Positions 1 to 8,046 of a DNA stretch of 64,000 nt are shown in pieces. The stretch spans positions 1 through 64,000 of the forward strand of contig CAOJGQ010000002.1 of the NCBI GenBank assembly GCA_948435375.1, written 5' to 3'. This stretch comes from an uncultured Candidatus Saccharibacteria bacterium. Lineage in GTDB: Bacteria > Patescibacteriota > Saccharimonadia > Saccharimonadales > Saccharimonadaceae. A program made the translations under genes and the position numbers. The stretch's first letter is position 1. The number at the start of each line of letters is the position of its first letter. The notes under the pieces were generated by a model. It made no database searches and was not told the DNA's origin. It was given only the letters and a program-made list of their open reading frames with translations.

Positions 1-92
1 GCCCCAAGAAGTCAAGCTTCAGCCAACCAAAACTAGGTACAATAACTCCAATAATCCAAACATCCATCAAAAAACATGAATCGGAAAACCAG
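1..92. repeat. Half of a palindromic element, copied at 39770-39846
   Basis: This stretch repeats the right half of the palindromic element at 39686-39846 almost base for base, including GCCCCAAGAAGTCAAGCTTC and the stem side CAACCAAAACTAGGTACA. The other arm would lie left of the window. The stem bases that differ from the 39.7 kb copy (ATAACTCC against AAGCTCC) fall where the missing arm would have to change as well. It lies just 3' of the first variable cassette, in the same relative position as at 39.7 kb. Confidence 0.6.
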
Positions 93-160
93 AACTAGAC
101 AGTCAAAGACTAGTGTAGGCTTCATTACTATTAATTCTTCGTCAAACAGAATCAGGAAAC

Positions 161-370
161 CTAGAAATCGGAAGTTGGGCTTGCGTGGACCGTAAAGCCA
201 TGCCAACGTGTATTACTATTGGATGGAGTAATATAGTTAAAGTAAAGCGAAAGATTATAAGCATATTGGTCATTAGATGAATAGCTTGTTCCTAACCAAG
301 AATGAGTCTGTTCACCTGCCAGTCTCAGGGCGCCAAGCTCTAGAATTACATACCCGCCACGAGTTAGATA
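161..370 (-). pseudogene. FISUMP-like variable cassette A, no start codon
   Basis: Open frame of 69 codons reading YLTRGGYVI at its start and RWHGFTVHASPTSDF at its end. It resembles the C-terminal part of a Fib_succ_major (FISUMP) domain. There is no ATG, GTG or TTG between the upstream in-frame stop and this frame, and no ribosome-binding site, so it is not an ordinary gene. It begins with the block ATATCTAACTCGTGGCGGG and ends with GGCTTTACGGTCC, both shared with four other cassettes in this window. The middle is the most divergent of the five. It could be a silent cassette, a retrohomed copy or a gene remnant. Downstream flank repeats link it to the copies near 39.8 and 54.3 kb. Confidence 0.6.
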
Positions 371-462
371 TATAGATAGAATCGGTACTGTATTTATTGT
401 GATAGTAGTGTTGTCCTATGCTTATGATATTCTGAGAGTCAATACGAATGTTGATAATGGTA

Positions 463-490
463 TTGGTTTTTGATGGCGTAGTGTTATAAT
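463..490 (+). promoter_or_regulatory. Promoter of the cation exchanger gene
   Basis: TTGGTT at 463-468 and TATAAT at 485-490, with a 16-base spacer. A strong ribosome-binding site (AAGGAGG) follows just before the ATG at 517. Confidence 0.5.
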
Positions 491-516
491 GAAAATGTGA
501 TATACGAAGGAGGTAA

Positions 517-1470
517 ATGATTCTGAATATTACTTTGCTGATCGTGGGGTTTGTACTCCTGATTAAGGGTGCGGATGTTTTTGTGGATGGGGCATCGAAC
601 ACAGCGCAGAATTTCCGAGTTTCGAAAATGCTGATTGGCCTGACGATTATCGCTTTCGGTACTAGTGCGCCGGAGCTTGCGGTGTCGCTGAGCGCTTTGG
701 CTTCAGGTAGTACGGACATGGTGCTGGGCAACGTGATGGGTAGCTGTATTTTGAATATTTTGTTGATTTTGGGTATTGCGGCGGTGATTCGACCGGTGCG
801 AATCAAAAGCAACACCGTGCGGAAAGAGTTGCCGCTTTGTATGATGATTTCGACTTTGCTCGCCGTGTTGTTTTTGGACAGTGCGATCGGTAGCGGTGCG
901 CCAGACCAAATTACGCGGGCTGATGCTTTTGTAGCTTTGCTTTTCTTCGCTGTGTTCTTGTACTATCTAATCACACTTGCGAAGCAGAAGAAGGATGAGC
1001 AAGGAGTCGAAAAGCCCAAATTTAAACTTGGTAAGTCGCTACTTTTGGTGGCGTTGGGGTTGGCGGGTATTATTATTGGTAGCCAGTTGGTGGTGGACAG
1101 TGCTTCGGGGATTGCAACGACGATTGGGCTGAGTGAGCGTGTGATTGCACTGACGGTGATTGCGTTTGGCACTTCTTTGCCGGAGCTGGTGACGACAATT
1201 GTGGCGTCGAAGAAAGGTGAACAAGATCTCGTGGTGGGGAATATCATCGGCAGTAATATTTTCAACATTTGTATCGTTCTCGGCGTGCCGGTAGCATTGT
1301 TTGGCACCGTAACACCGGTGAGTTTTCAGATGTTGGATATTGTGGCGCTAGTAGCTTCGGCAGTCCTTCTATTCGTCTTCGCCTTGACTAAGCGTAAGAT
1401 TACGCGAACCGAAGGGGCGATGATGTTGGCGGCTTTTGTGGTGTATTATACTTTGGTGATTATAGCTTAA
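517..1470 (+). CDS. Calcium/sodium antiporter, CaCA family (YrbG-like)
   Basis: Integral membrane exchanger, expected to export Ca2+ in exchange for Na+ or H+. The 317 residues form about ten hydrophobic segments. The two inverted alpha-repeat signatures of the family are present: GTSAPELAVS near residue 50 and GTSLPELVTT near residue 225, each carrying the acidic residue that coordinates the ion. Length matches YrbG. The start at 517 is set by AAGGAGG a few bases upstream. It is the only plus-strand gene in the first 4 kb and stands alone. The hydrophobic loop between the two halves is short and charged (KQKKDEQGVEKPKFK). Family assignment is firm; the transported ions are inferred from the family. 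Confidence 0.92.
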   Translation: MILNITLLIVGFVLLIKGADVFVDGASNTAQNFRVSKMLIGLTIIAFGTSAPELAVSLSALASGSTDMVLGNVMGSCILNILLILGIAAVIRPVRIKSNTVRKELPLCMMISTLLAVLFLDSAIGSGAPDQITRADAFVALLFFAVFLYYLITLAKQKKDEQGVEKPKFKLGKSLLLVALGLAGIIIGSQLVVDSASGIATTIGLSERVIALTVIAFGTSLPELVTTIVASKKGEQDLVVGNIIGSNIFNICIVLGVPVALFGTVTPVSFQMLDIVALVASAVLLFVFALTKRKITRTEGAMMLAAFVVYYTLVIIA

Positions 1471-1473
1471 ACT

Positions 1474-2232
1474 CTAGTTTTCGAGACCAACAGCGGGCTC
1501 ATTTGGGCAAGCTTCGAGCGCATGAGCAATTGCATCATGCTCGGCCTGAGTGACCCAGAGTGAATATTTATGTTTGACAGAAACTTGGCGGGCGACGTAT
1601 TGGCAGCGAAAAGCCTTGTTCGGCGGCAGCCAAGTAGCGGCGTCGCCATCAGATTTCCCCTGGTTGGCACTAGCGTCAACAGCGAGAAGATTGAGTGGAT
1701 CGGTGGCGAGATTGTAGCGCTCTTCGGCGGTTTTGTATTGCGCACCCTTTTGCCAAGCATCGGAAAGGGCGACGACGTGATCAATTTGGATACCTTTGGA
1801 AAATTCAGCCTTGGTATGGAAGACTAGATGTGAGCCAGTGTAGGGTTCGTCAAATTCGCCGGCGACCACAGTGCACTTATCAGCGTCGAGCGTGGCGCTT
1901 TCTCCAATTTCGCGGCGGATGATGCGCTGGCGCAAACTGCAACCTTCAATGGTGGGCCAAGATTTATAAAATTCTTCACGGTTGTAGCCGGTTTTTGGTG
2001 CGCGTCCTTTGATTTCGAGCTGTTCCAAGATATTGACCGCTAACGGTGCGCCAGAGATAGCATCATTTGAACTCGCGGGAGAGGTAGGATTTCCGGTCGA
2101 TTCAGCAACGGCGGGACTTTCGAGGATTTTTTCATAACTCGCCGGGTTAGCGCAGATTACACCGACCAATCCGGCTAGGACAGCGAAGATGGCGGCGATA
2201 CGTTTGGTGCGATATTTGAGTTTTGGTTTCAT
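1474..2232 (-). CDS. Secreted HNH-family endonuclease (DUF1524/GmrSD C-terminal type)
   Basis: Probable exported nuclease. A basic start and hydrophobic segment at residues 10-28 look like a signal or anchor, followed by a Ser/Pro/Ala linker. The catalytic part carries IDHVVALSDAW near residue 150, then RYNLATDPLNLL and a Lys/Asp-rich segment ending WLPP, the usual order in DUF1524 nucleases. Such enzymes may degrade external DNA and supply nucleotides to an organism with limited biosynthesis; that role is inferred. The promoter is leaderless: TGTTACAAT ends six bases before the ATG. It converges on the exchanger gene with a three-base gap. Confidence 0.85.
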   Translation of the reverse strand: MKPKLKYRTKRIAAIFAVLAGLVGVICANPASYEKILESPAVAESTGNPTSPASSNDAISGAPLAVNILEQLEIKGRAPKTGYNREEFYKSWPTIEGCSLRQRIIRREIGESATLDADKCTVVAGEFDEPYTGSHLVFHTKAEFSKGIQIDHVVALSDAWQKGAQYKTAEERYNLATDPLNLLAVDASANQGKSDGDAATWLPPNKAFRCQYVARQVSVKHKYSLWVTQAEHDAIAHALEACPNEPAVGLEN

Positions 2233-2332
2233 GTCTCTATTGTAACACTAAAATCTTGTGGCAAGGAAAAGTACAGAAGATGAATCTTTGGGTTCGTTAA
2301 ACTGGATGGCGAAATATTTGGCTGTTAGTGGA

Positions 2333-2704
2333 TTATTTTTCGTTCTTGGCCTCTTTCTTCATTTTCTCAATCATAAGTTTTTTATATTCTAGATCAATCT
2401 TTTCTTTCTCGGCTTGTTTGGCCTGCTCTTTTTGAACGTTTGTGACCATTTCGTTGGCTAAGGCCTTGAGTTTCTTTTTGGTCGAGAGGCCAAGATGGAC
2501 GAAAAGAATTCCCAGGAATAGCATGATAGCTATCCCAATGCCGTCGAACAAAAGGCCAATTGGCAAACAAAGTATCAGACTAGTGCTTCAGATCAGAGCT
2601 TTAGTGCTGGCATACCGAGCTTGTGGAGATATCGGATCGTCGCTCGCGTAAAAACGTAGGTCCGCATCGGTGCGGAGTTTTTGAATTTCGTCTTCTGTTG
2701 ACAT
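2333..2704 (-). pseudogene. Small membrane protein gene interrupted by an in-frame TGA
   Basis: The frame opens with ATG at 2704 behind AAGGAA and encodes 38 residues (MSTEDEIQKLRTDADL and on) before a TGA at 2588-2590. It then continues in the same frame through a transmembrane segment (LLFDGIGIAIMLFLGILFV) and a Lys/Glu-rich coiled tail to the stop at 2333. A TTG at 2566 could restart translation but has no good ribosome-binding site. The simplest reading is a nonsense mutation in a small single-pass membrane protein. Two separate short cistrons or read-through remain possible. No recognised family. Confidence 0.55.
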
Positions 2705-2722
2705 TGTGATTAGTTCCTTCTA

Positions 2723-3694
2723 TTAGTTGTAGATTTTTTCGACGAAAACATCTTTATTGGTCGGGTTGTACCAGCACCTCCAGAGGCTACGGTCTTGATG
2801 CCACATGACGATTTTATAATAGTCGCCGTCCTTGTTGATATCCGTCGAAGCATAATCCGTCAGGCTAACGCCCTTTTCTTTACCGTAGGACCAGCAGGTA
2901 TTAGCTATGGTGTCAATGGATGGGGCGGCCGGGGCGGATGGGGCCGAGGGTTGGTTATTTGAGCTTTCTTGTTTGGGTGTTTCGGTAGGCGCGTTACTGC
3001 TACTAGACGAATCATTGTTATTTTGCTTTTGCTGTTCGGCATCCGAATTGCAACGGTCATAAGTATAGTTCCAGTCATAGCCTTTAGCGCTACAATCGCT
3101 TTTGGCTTGTTTTTCGGCGGTTTGCTTCGCGTCGTATTCGGCTTTTTTCTGGTTATATTCGGACTGTGTTACGCACTTAGAACTCCATAGCTTAAGATTT
3201 TTAAGTTCGCAGGACTTTTCGGTTTCGTACTTTTCGCAACTGCCGTCGGAGGAGTGGTAACTATATTTCATGCCATCATCACTAGGTTGGGATTCACAAG
3301 CAACTCTGGCCTTTTCCTTTTCTTCCTCTTTTCGCCTTGCTGCTGTCTCCTCTTCTTCGAGCCTTTTTACTACATTGTCACAGCCAAAAAACCTAGCTGA
3401 ATCTAGACTATCGACTCTTTCGCACATCCAGTCGTTTGATTGTTTTTGCGAAATAACCGAGGCAATACTTAGGACGATCACGCCGGCGACGGCGGCGCAA
3501 ATAATTTTTTGGTTTTTGGGGAGTGCTTTGAACTTTTCGATCAGCTTTTTGATCATCTCAGTGAGACTTTTGATCGCGTCTTCCAAATTAAATTTTTGTG
3601 GCTTGTTTGCCGTTTTTATTTCTTTAGTCTCCTTCGTTTCTTCAGTTCTCTTTGCTGCTTTTGCTGCTTTTGCTTCTTTCGTTTCTTTTGTCAT
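2723..3694 (-). CDS. Single-pass membrane protein, coiled coil and Ser/Pro-rich, unknown function
   Basis: I do not recognise the family. The chosen start at 3694 follows AAAGGAAA; an ATG 12 codons earlier lacks one. The order is a Lys/Glu/Ala-rich cytoplasmic part, a transmembrane helix (IICAAVAGVIVLSIASVI) near residue 70, a charged coiled coil (RLEEEETAARRKEEEKEK), a segment with several cysteines spaced as if disulfide-bonded, a Ser/Asn/Pro linker, and a C-terminal domain rich in Trp and Tyr. The topology suggests an extracellular C-terminus. Both neighbours on this strand are broken, so this may be the last intact gene of a decaying surface-protein cluster. Confidence 0.7.
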   Translation of the reverse strand: MTKETKEAKAAKAAKRTEETKETKEIKTANKPQKFNLEDAIKSLTEMIKKLIEKFKALPKNQKIICAAVAGVIVLSIASVISQKQSNDWMCERVDSLDSARFFGCDNVVKRLEEEETAARRKEEEKEKARVACESQPSDDGMKYSYHSSDGSCEKYETEKSCELKNLKLWSSKCVTQSEYNQKKAEYDAKQTAEKQAKSDCSAKGYDWNYTYDRCNSDAEQQKQNNNDSSSSSNAPTETPKQESSNNQPSAPSAPAAPSIDTIANTCWSYGKEKGVSLTDYASTDINKDGDYYKIVMWHQDRSLWRCWYNPTNKDVFVEKIYN

Positions 3695-3710
3695 ATATTT
3701 TCCTTTCTTT

Positions 3711-4275
3711 TTATTCTTTTGAATAATCAATTGTTTTTACTGCCGTGTTGGGATGCCAGGATTTATAATACTCAAAACCATCTAATGCATTTTGATACAT
3801 TTCATCGCCATTCGATGCGGTCTGAAACTGAAGTGGAATAATACAGTGAAATTCTTCCGCTTCGAAGTCGTACCTAAGACCTCCATGATATTCACATTCG
3901 GTCTGATTGTATATACCTATGTCGTAGTTGGGGTCTCTTGGCCATTCTCTGTACCTACCTAGTTCGGTCAAGTACGCTTGGTATTCCTCCTCGGATTTAT
4001 CGGGATTTTTGGCTACACATTCCTAGCGTGGATACGAGCCTTCGGATTCAGTCGCGTCGGCAATTCTGACGGGTTCAGTTTTAGCGTAAGTCCATGAACA
4101 GTCAGTATATAGCCTCAACAAGAGGCTCAATAATTGGAGTCGGGATCTGTCCGATAACAGGAACAGAGGTGACTAGCGGGATGAGATTTGAGATAGATTT
4201 TGCAACCGTCAGCCCAACATAGCAAGCCGCCCCAACATCAGCTACCCAGCATAAAATTTTAATAACTAATTTCAT
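3711..4275 (-). pseudogene. Secreted or membrane protein remnant with a frameshift and a nonsense codon
   Basis: ATG at 4275, behind AAAGGG, opens 57 codons with a hydrophobic N-terminus (MKLVIKILCWVADVGAACYV). That frame stops in TGA just after LVEAIY. The next frame continues with plausible protein (DCSWTYAKTEPVRIADATE), meets a TAG, and runs on as ECVAKNPDKSEEEYQAYLTE to a stop at 3711. The clean resumption in a shifted frame points to one old gene with a small indel and a nonsense change. The cysteines and Tyr-rich tail resemble the neighbouring gene at 2723-3694 in style only. Function unknown. Confidence 0.6.
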
Positions 4276-4460
4276 GATACCCTTTCTGTCGCAACTAAAA
4301 AAGCGACCACATGTTGATCGCGAAATCTTCTACAAACGGAGTTTTGAAGTCCTATTTGCTACACATGGTCGCATTTCTAACTTCAAAACATCCATGATAG
4401 GACATTCCATTTGTAAAAAGATTTCGCACTTCCACTATAACATAAAAGTTATAAATGTAA
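4276..4460 (-). promoter_or_regulatory. Structured leader upstream of the broken gene, with promoter
   Basis: On the minus strand TTTACA and TATAGT, 16 bases apart near 4435-4460, form a promoter. The RNA that follows carries GCGAAATCTT pairing with AAGATTTCGC about 90 bases away, GTCCTAT with ATAGGAC, GTTTTGAAG with CTTCAAAAC, and finally GCGACCATGT with ACATGTGGTCGC followed by six U. Some of these helices exclude each other, as in an attenuator or riboswitch. The rest of the gap to 4660 is AT-rich and shows no convincing gene. No known RNA family is recognised. Confidence 0.4.
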
Positions 4461-4660
4461 AAGACTTGTTGCGAAATTCTGCAGCAAAAAATCTTGAGCT
4501 AAAACGCTTATCGGTTGAACTACCTCAAATCGATACTACTCCAATCTCGGTGAATATGGTAAAATTGTTGAAAGATGGTCTTACTCTTGAAGAGGAGGCT
4601 TATCCAAATGACGAAAATAGCGATGATAGAAATTTTCTGAAAAACGAAAGGTTGGTTTAA

Positions 4661-5629
4661 ATGTTGAAAGTAGGAATTGTAGGTTTGCCGAATGTGGGAA
4701 AATCGACATTGTTTAACGCTCTGACGAATGCGGGGGCGCTGGCGGCAAATTATCCCTTTGCGACGATTGAGCCGAACGTGGGGATTGTGGCGGTGCCCGA
4801 TGAGCGCTTGGCGGTCCTGGAAAAAATGTATGATGCGAAAAAAGTGATTCCGGCGACGGTAGAATTTGTTGATATTGCCGGATTGGTCGGCGGAGCATCA
4901 AAGGGCGAAGGGCTGGGTAATAAGTTTTTGGCATATATTCGCGAATGTCAGGTGATTTGTCATGTAGTGCGAGTGTTCAAGGATACGAACGTGGTGCGAG
5001 CGGAAGGCTCGAAAGACCCGCAACATGATATTGGCGTAATTACGACTGAGCTGGAGCTAGCCGATCTCGAAACGAAGGAACGCGTAGCGAAAAAACGCAA
5101 GGGTAGTGAGGCAGCGGAGGAAATTCCCTTTTTGATGGATAAGCCGGTGATTTATATGTTCAATGTCGATGAAGACGAGCTGAAGGATAAAGAGCTTAAA
5201 AAACGACTAGCCGAGAGTGTGGCGCCAAATCAAGCGGTTTTTGTCAATGCGAAGCTTGAGGCGGAAATGTCGGAGATGACGGCGGAAGAACGGAAAGAAT
5301 TTTTGCAGGAGTTCGGCGTGGAGGAGGATGCGCTGAGCGAACTAGTGAAGGCGGCGTATGAGACGCTGGGTTTGCAAAGTTTTCTTACGGCGGGGTCAAA
5401 AGAAGTGCGAGCTTGGACAATTCGCCAAGGCGCAACGGCACCGGAGGCGGCTGGTGAGATTCATACTGATTTTCAGCGGGGATTCATTGCGGCAGAGGTG
5501 ATGAAATATGAAGATTTGGTCGAGCTAGGTAGCGAACAAGCCGTGAAAGCGGCGGGTAAACTCCGCACAGAGGGTAAAACTTATGTCATGCAAGAGGGAG
5601 ACGTTGTCGAGTTCCGGTTTAATGTCTAG
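4661..5629 (+). CDS. ychF: Redox-regulated ATPase YchF (Obg-like)
   Basis: P-loop ATPase of the OLA1/YchF group, ribosome-associated and linked to stress responses. The P-loop GLPNVGKST is at residues 8-16 and DIAGLVGGASKGEGLGNKF lies near residue 70. NVDE stands where canonical GTPases have NKxD, as usual in this ATP-preferring family. The C-terminal TGS-like part (FLTAGSKEVRAWTIRQGATA to FRFNV) is intact. At 322 residues it is about 40 shorter than E. coli YchF; the shortening is in the coiled middle. The ATG at 4661 follows AAGG at a loose distance. It is monocistronic and convergent with the next gene. Confidence 0.95.
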   Translation: MLKVGIVGLPNVGKSTLFNALTNAGALAANYPFATIEPNVGIVAVPDERLAVLEKMYDAKKVIPATVEFVDIAGLVGGASKGEGLGNKFLAYIRECQVICHVVRVFKDTNVVRAEGSKDPQHDIGVITTELELADLETKERVAKKRKGSEAAEEIPFLMDKPVIYMFNVDEDELKDKELKKRLAESVAPNQAVFVNAKLEAEMSEMTAEERKEFLQEFGVEEDALSELVKAAYETLGLQSFLTAGSKEVRAWTIRQGATAPEAAGEIHTDFQRGFIAAEVMKYEDLVELGSEQAVKAAGKLRTEGKTYVMQEGDVVEFRFNV

Positions 5630-5682
5630 GCTGATGAGAAGGATTGGTCCTGAGCGTGGGCTTTGGTTGGGGAATGTTGCGC

Positions 5683-5717
5683 AAAAAATATGGCTGCCAT
5701 AATAAATTGGCAGCCAT
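5683..5717 (-). terminator. Rho-independent terminator of the gene at 5763-6080
   Basis: Perfect 10-base stem ATGGCTGCCA/TGGCAGCCAT with an 8-base loop, followed on the minus strand by a run of T. It also lies downstream of ychF on the other strand, without a T run there. Confidence 0.75.
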
Positions 5718-5762
5718 AAGTAAGGTTCCCGGCGGATTTTTGCCGAAAGTCTGGGATTTAGA

Positions 5763-6080
5763 TTAGTGAGCGTGACGTTGTCTCGGAGTAAAAAGCGAGA
5801 CTGGCGGTAAGAACCCAATCACTTTCTTTTGGCTAGAGTTGGTATAGAGCACGCCGTAATGATCGGCGAATGCTTTTTCGCACCCCGTATTTATGCGAAA
5901 GCCGCCAACTTCCTGGAATACTTCTGAATCGCCGTTGAGATTACTAACCATATTACGGACATTACTTAAGGTTAGCAGTCGCCCTGATAGCGTTTTGGCA
6001 ATTTTCCTAGCCTCGCTAGGGGTGATTGAGCTTTCTAATTCCCTATTGTAGTCTTTTGTTTTTCTTGTAATTTCAATCAT
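5763..6080 (-). CDS. Small soluble protein, unknown function
   Basis: The start at 6080 is fixed by AAAGGAGG just upstream; a longer frame reaching 6119 would include the ribosome-binding site. The 105 residues are mostly polar, without a signal or membrane segment, and begin with a helical Lys/Arg/Glu stretch followed by TPSEARKIAKTLSGRL. A promoter near 6205-6235 (TTGTAT, 17 bases, TATAAT) would give a leader of about 130 bases with a possible hairpin. No family recognised. A strong terminator follows, so it is a separate transcription unit. Confidence 0.65.
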   Translation of the reverse strand: MIEITRKTKDYNRELESSITPSEARKIAKTLSGRLLTLSNVRNMVSNLNGDSEVFQEVGGFRINTGCEKAFADHYGVLYTNSSQKKVIGFLPPVSLFTPRQRHAH

Positions 6081-6337
6081 TTTTATTCCTCCTTTTTCTC
6101 CCCTTGGGATTCGTGGCAAGCTATAATAATGTTTTTAGTTTGCCATGTTGAAATTACCATAGTTACAGACAAGGCTCGAAGTTGTTCGCCTCGACCCTTA
6201 TATTCTATTATATCACAGATTAGCGAAAAATACAATACTTTTGGCGGATTTATTGAATTTTGGTTATTTTTCTTGAAAAAGCAGTAAATTTTACTGGATT
6301 TTTCCAAAAAATGGAGGTTTTCTGGTTCAGAAGTCGT

Positions 6338-7369
6338 TTATGCAAGGGCAAACCAAGCTTCGATTTGGGGTGGAACACCACTGGCAGCAGCAGCGGCAAG
6401 AACGGGCTGGTGTTTAATTTCGGGGTGCTGGGAGAGAAAAGCTTGAGCAGCGAACTGCATTTGGCACTGTTTTGCGGCGGTAATTTGCTCGAGGCTAGTA
6501 CCATGATTAGTATTTTTGCGATATTTAACTTCGGTGAAGAAAATTTGGTTTTCGAGGGTTGAAATTAGGTCGATTTCGTAGGCTTTAGTCTTGAAATTAT
6601 GAGCAATAATGTTATGACCTTGGCTCTTGAGATAATCCGCTACGAGATTTTCAGCATATTGTCCACGAGCCGTAGGGCTTGCGGTAATTGCGGTTCTGGG
6701 ACCAGATCTGGCTAAAATCGAGATGCCCGGTTGTTTATTTTGCGCAATCTTTTGGATGGGCTTGAAACTTTGGCGATGCTCAGGGCAAGTACCATATTTT
6801 TCTAGTGCGGCGCGATGAGCGGCAGTGCCGTAGCCGACGTGACGTTCAAAGCCATAGTCAGGATACTGGTTAGCGAGATTTTTCATATACTCATCGCGGG
6901 CGACTTTGGCGATGATTGAGGCGGCGGAAACTTCTTTGATTAAAAAATCGGCCTTTTTGAGCAGAGTAACACGGTCAGAGAGAGGCGTGTCGTCTAGAAA
7001 GTTGATCGTACCGTCGATGATAATTTCGGTGAAGGGAGTTTTGGTGGCTAGGACTTGTTTGACGGCGCGACGCGTGGCTAATTTCAAGCTAGCGCTGAGG
7101 CCACGCTGATCAAGTTCGGGAGCTGATACCCAGCCAAGTCCCGTGGCGGCAGCCTCACTCAGGATAATTTTGCTGAGAGCTGTGCGCTTTTTGTCAGTGA
7201 GCTTTTTCGAATCAGTCAGACTGTGCCAAAAATCTTGAATTTCCGTGGGTTGTTGTAGTAGATTTTGGGCAAAGAATTTTTCACCTAGAACTACGGCGCC
7301 AACAACAAGCGGCCCCGCCCAAGGACCGCGTCCGACTTCGTCAATGCCGAGAATACAAGTCTCGGGCAA
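6338..7369 (-). CDS. rnhB: RNase HII fused to a YraN (UPF0102) nuclease-like domain
   Basis: Residues 1-210 are RNase HII, which removes RNA from RNA-DNA hybrids and misincorporated ribonucleotides. DEVGRG at 10-15 holds the first catalytic acids, and IIDG and the SIIAKVARDEYM region follow in order. From about residue 235 a second domain starts (ARGQYAENLVADYLKSQG). It has the PD-(D/E)XK-like core EIDLIS and FTEVKYR typical of YraN/UPF0102. The two are often adjacent genes in bacteria; here they are one frame with an approximately 25-residue linker. It follows rplS with a two-base gap, a common bacterial order. YraN's own activity is poorly defined. Confidence 0.93.
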   Translation of the reverse strand: MPETCILGIDEVGRGPWAGPLVVGAVVLGEKFFAQNLLQQPTEIQDFWHSLTDSKKLTDKKRTALSKIILSEAAATGLGWVSAPELDQRGLSASLKLATRRAVKQVLATKTPFTEIIIDGTINFLDDTPLSDRVTLLKKADFLIKEVSAASIIAKVARDEYMKNLANQYPDYGFERHVGYGTAAHRAALEKYGTCPEHRQSFKPIQKIAQNKQPGISILARSGPRTAITASPTARGQYAENLVADYLKSQGHNIIAHNFKTKAYEIDLISTLENQIFFTEVKYRKNTNHGTSLEQITAAKQCQMQFAAQAFLSQHPEIKHQPVLAAAAASGVPPQIEAWFALA

Positions 7370-7371
7370 GG

Positions 7372-7968
7372 CTAAGCTTTCTTTTCTTGATCGGTGATAG
7401 ATTCTTTGACTTCTTCGATTTTTTCGCTGACGTTTTTCACGGCTTCAGCAGCTTGATCTTTGATCTCTTCTGCAACTTCGGCAACTCCGTCGGCGACCTT
7501 TTCTGCAACTTCCTCAGCTTTGTCGGTAACATTTTCAGCGACGTCTTGTGCAACTTCAACGGCTTCGTGAGCAGCAGCGGCAATTTCGCTGGTCAAATCG
7601 TTGACGGCGGCACGATCAAAGGCCTTGTTGGTCAAACGAGCAGATTTACCAGAGCGTTCGCGCAGATAAGAAAGGTTTTTGCGACGCACTTTAGCGCGGC
7701 GAACAATCTCAATTTTCTCAACCAAAGGATTATGGATCAGGAAAGATTTTTCAACACCAACGCCCGAGGCAATTTTGCGCACGGTAATGCGAGCGGTGTG
7801 AGAATCTTTGCGATCGGTGCGAATTACGACACCTTCGAAGACTTGAAGGCGGAATTTATCACCTTCTTTGATTTTTTGGGTGACTTTGACAGTATCGCCA
7901 GAGCGTACATCGACTACTGCGGCTTTTTTCTGGGCGTCACCAATTTTTTTCAAAACTGTAAAACTCAT
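7372..7968 (-). CDS. rplS: 50S ribosomal protein bL19 with long acidic helical tail
   Basis: The first 115 or so residues are a standard bL19 (GDTVKVTQKIKEGDKFRLQVFEG, then RRAKVRRKNLSYLRER), a large-subunit protein near the subunit interface. The last 80 or so residues are an Ala/Glu/Lys/Val repeat (AEEVAEKVADGVAEVAEEIK) predicted to form a long amphipathic or coiled helix not found in ordinary bL19. The ATG is preceded by AAAGG at a loose distance and by TTAAAAT as a candidate -10. Several other ribosomal proteins in the window carry similar low-complexity tails. Confidence 0.95.
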   Translation of the reverse strand: MSFTVLKKIGDAQKKAAVVDVRSGDTVKVTQKIKEGDKFRLQVFEGVVIRTDRKDSHTARITVRKIASGVGVEKSFLIHNPLVEKIEIVRRAKVRRKNLSYLRERSGKSARLTNKAFDRAAVNDLTSEIAAAAHEAVEVAQDVAENVTDKAEEVAEKVADGVAEVAEEIKDQAAEAVKNVSEKIEEVKESITDQEKKA

Positions 7969-8046
7969 ATTTTAACCTTTATATATTACAACTACTAGTC
8001 ATTTTAACATACTTTTTCTTCTTTGGGAAGGGTAAAGTGGCAAAAA

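Noticed and set aside
312-815. Minus-strand 167-residue frame overlapping the exchanger gene
   Set aside because: Antisense to a clear membrane transporter gene and out of frame with cassette A.
2588-2590. UGA recoding as a sense codon in this organism
   Set aside because: TGA is the natural stop of several conserved genes in the window and no conserved gene contains it internally.
4274-4660. Plus-strand 128-residue frame ending directly before ychF
   Set aside because: It runs through strong inverted repeats that fit a minus-strand leader RNA, has no ribosome-binding site, is AT-rich unlike its neighbours and matches no family. The 3' half could still be a small gene.
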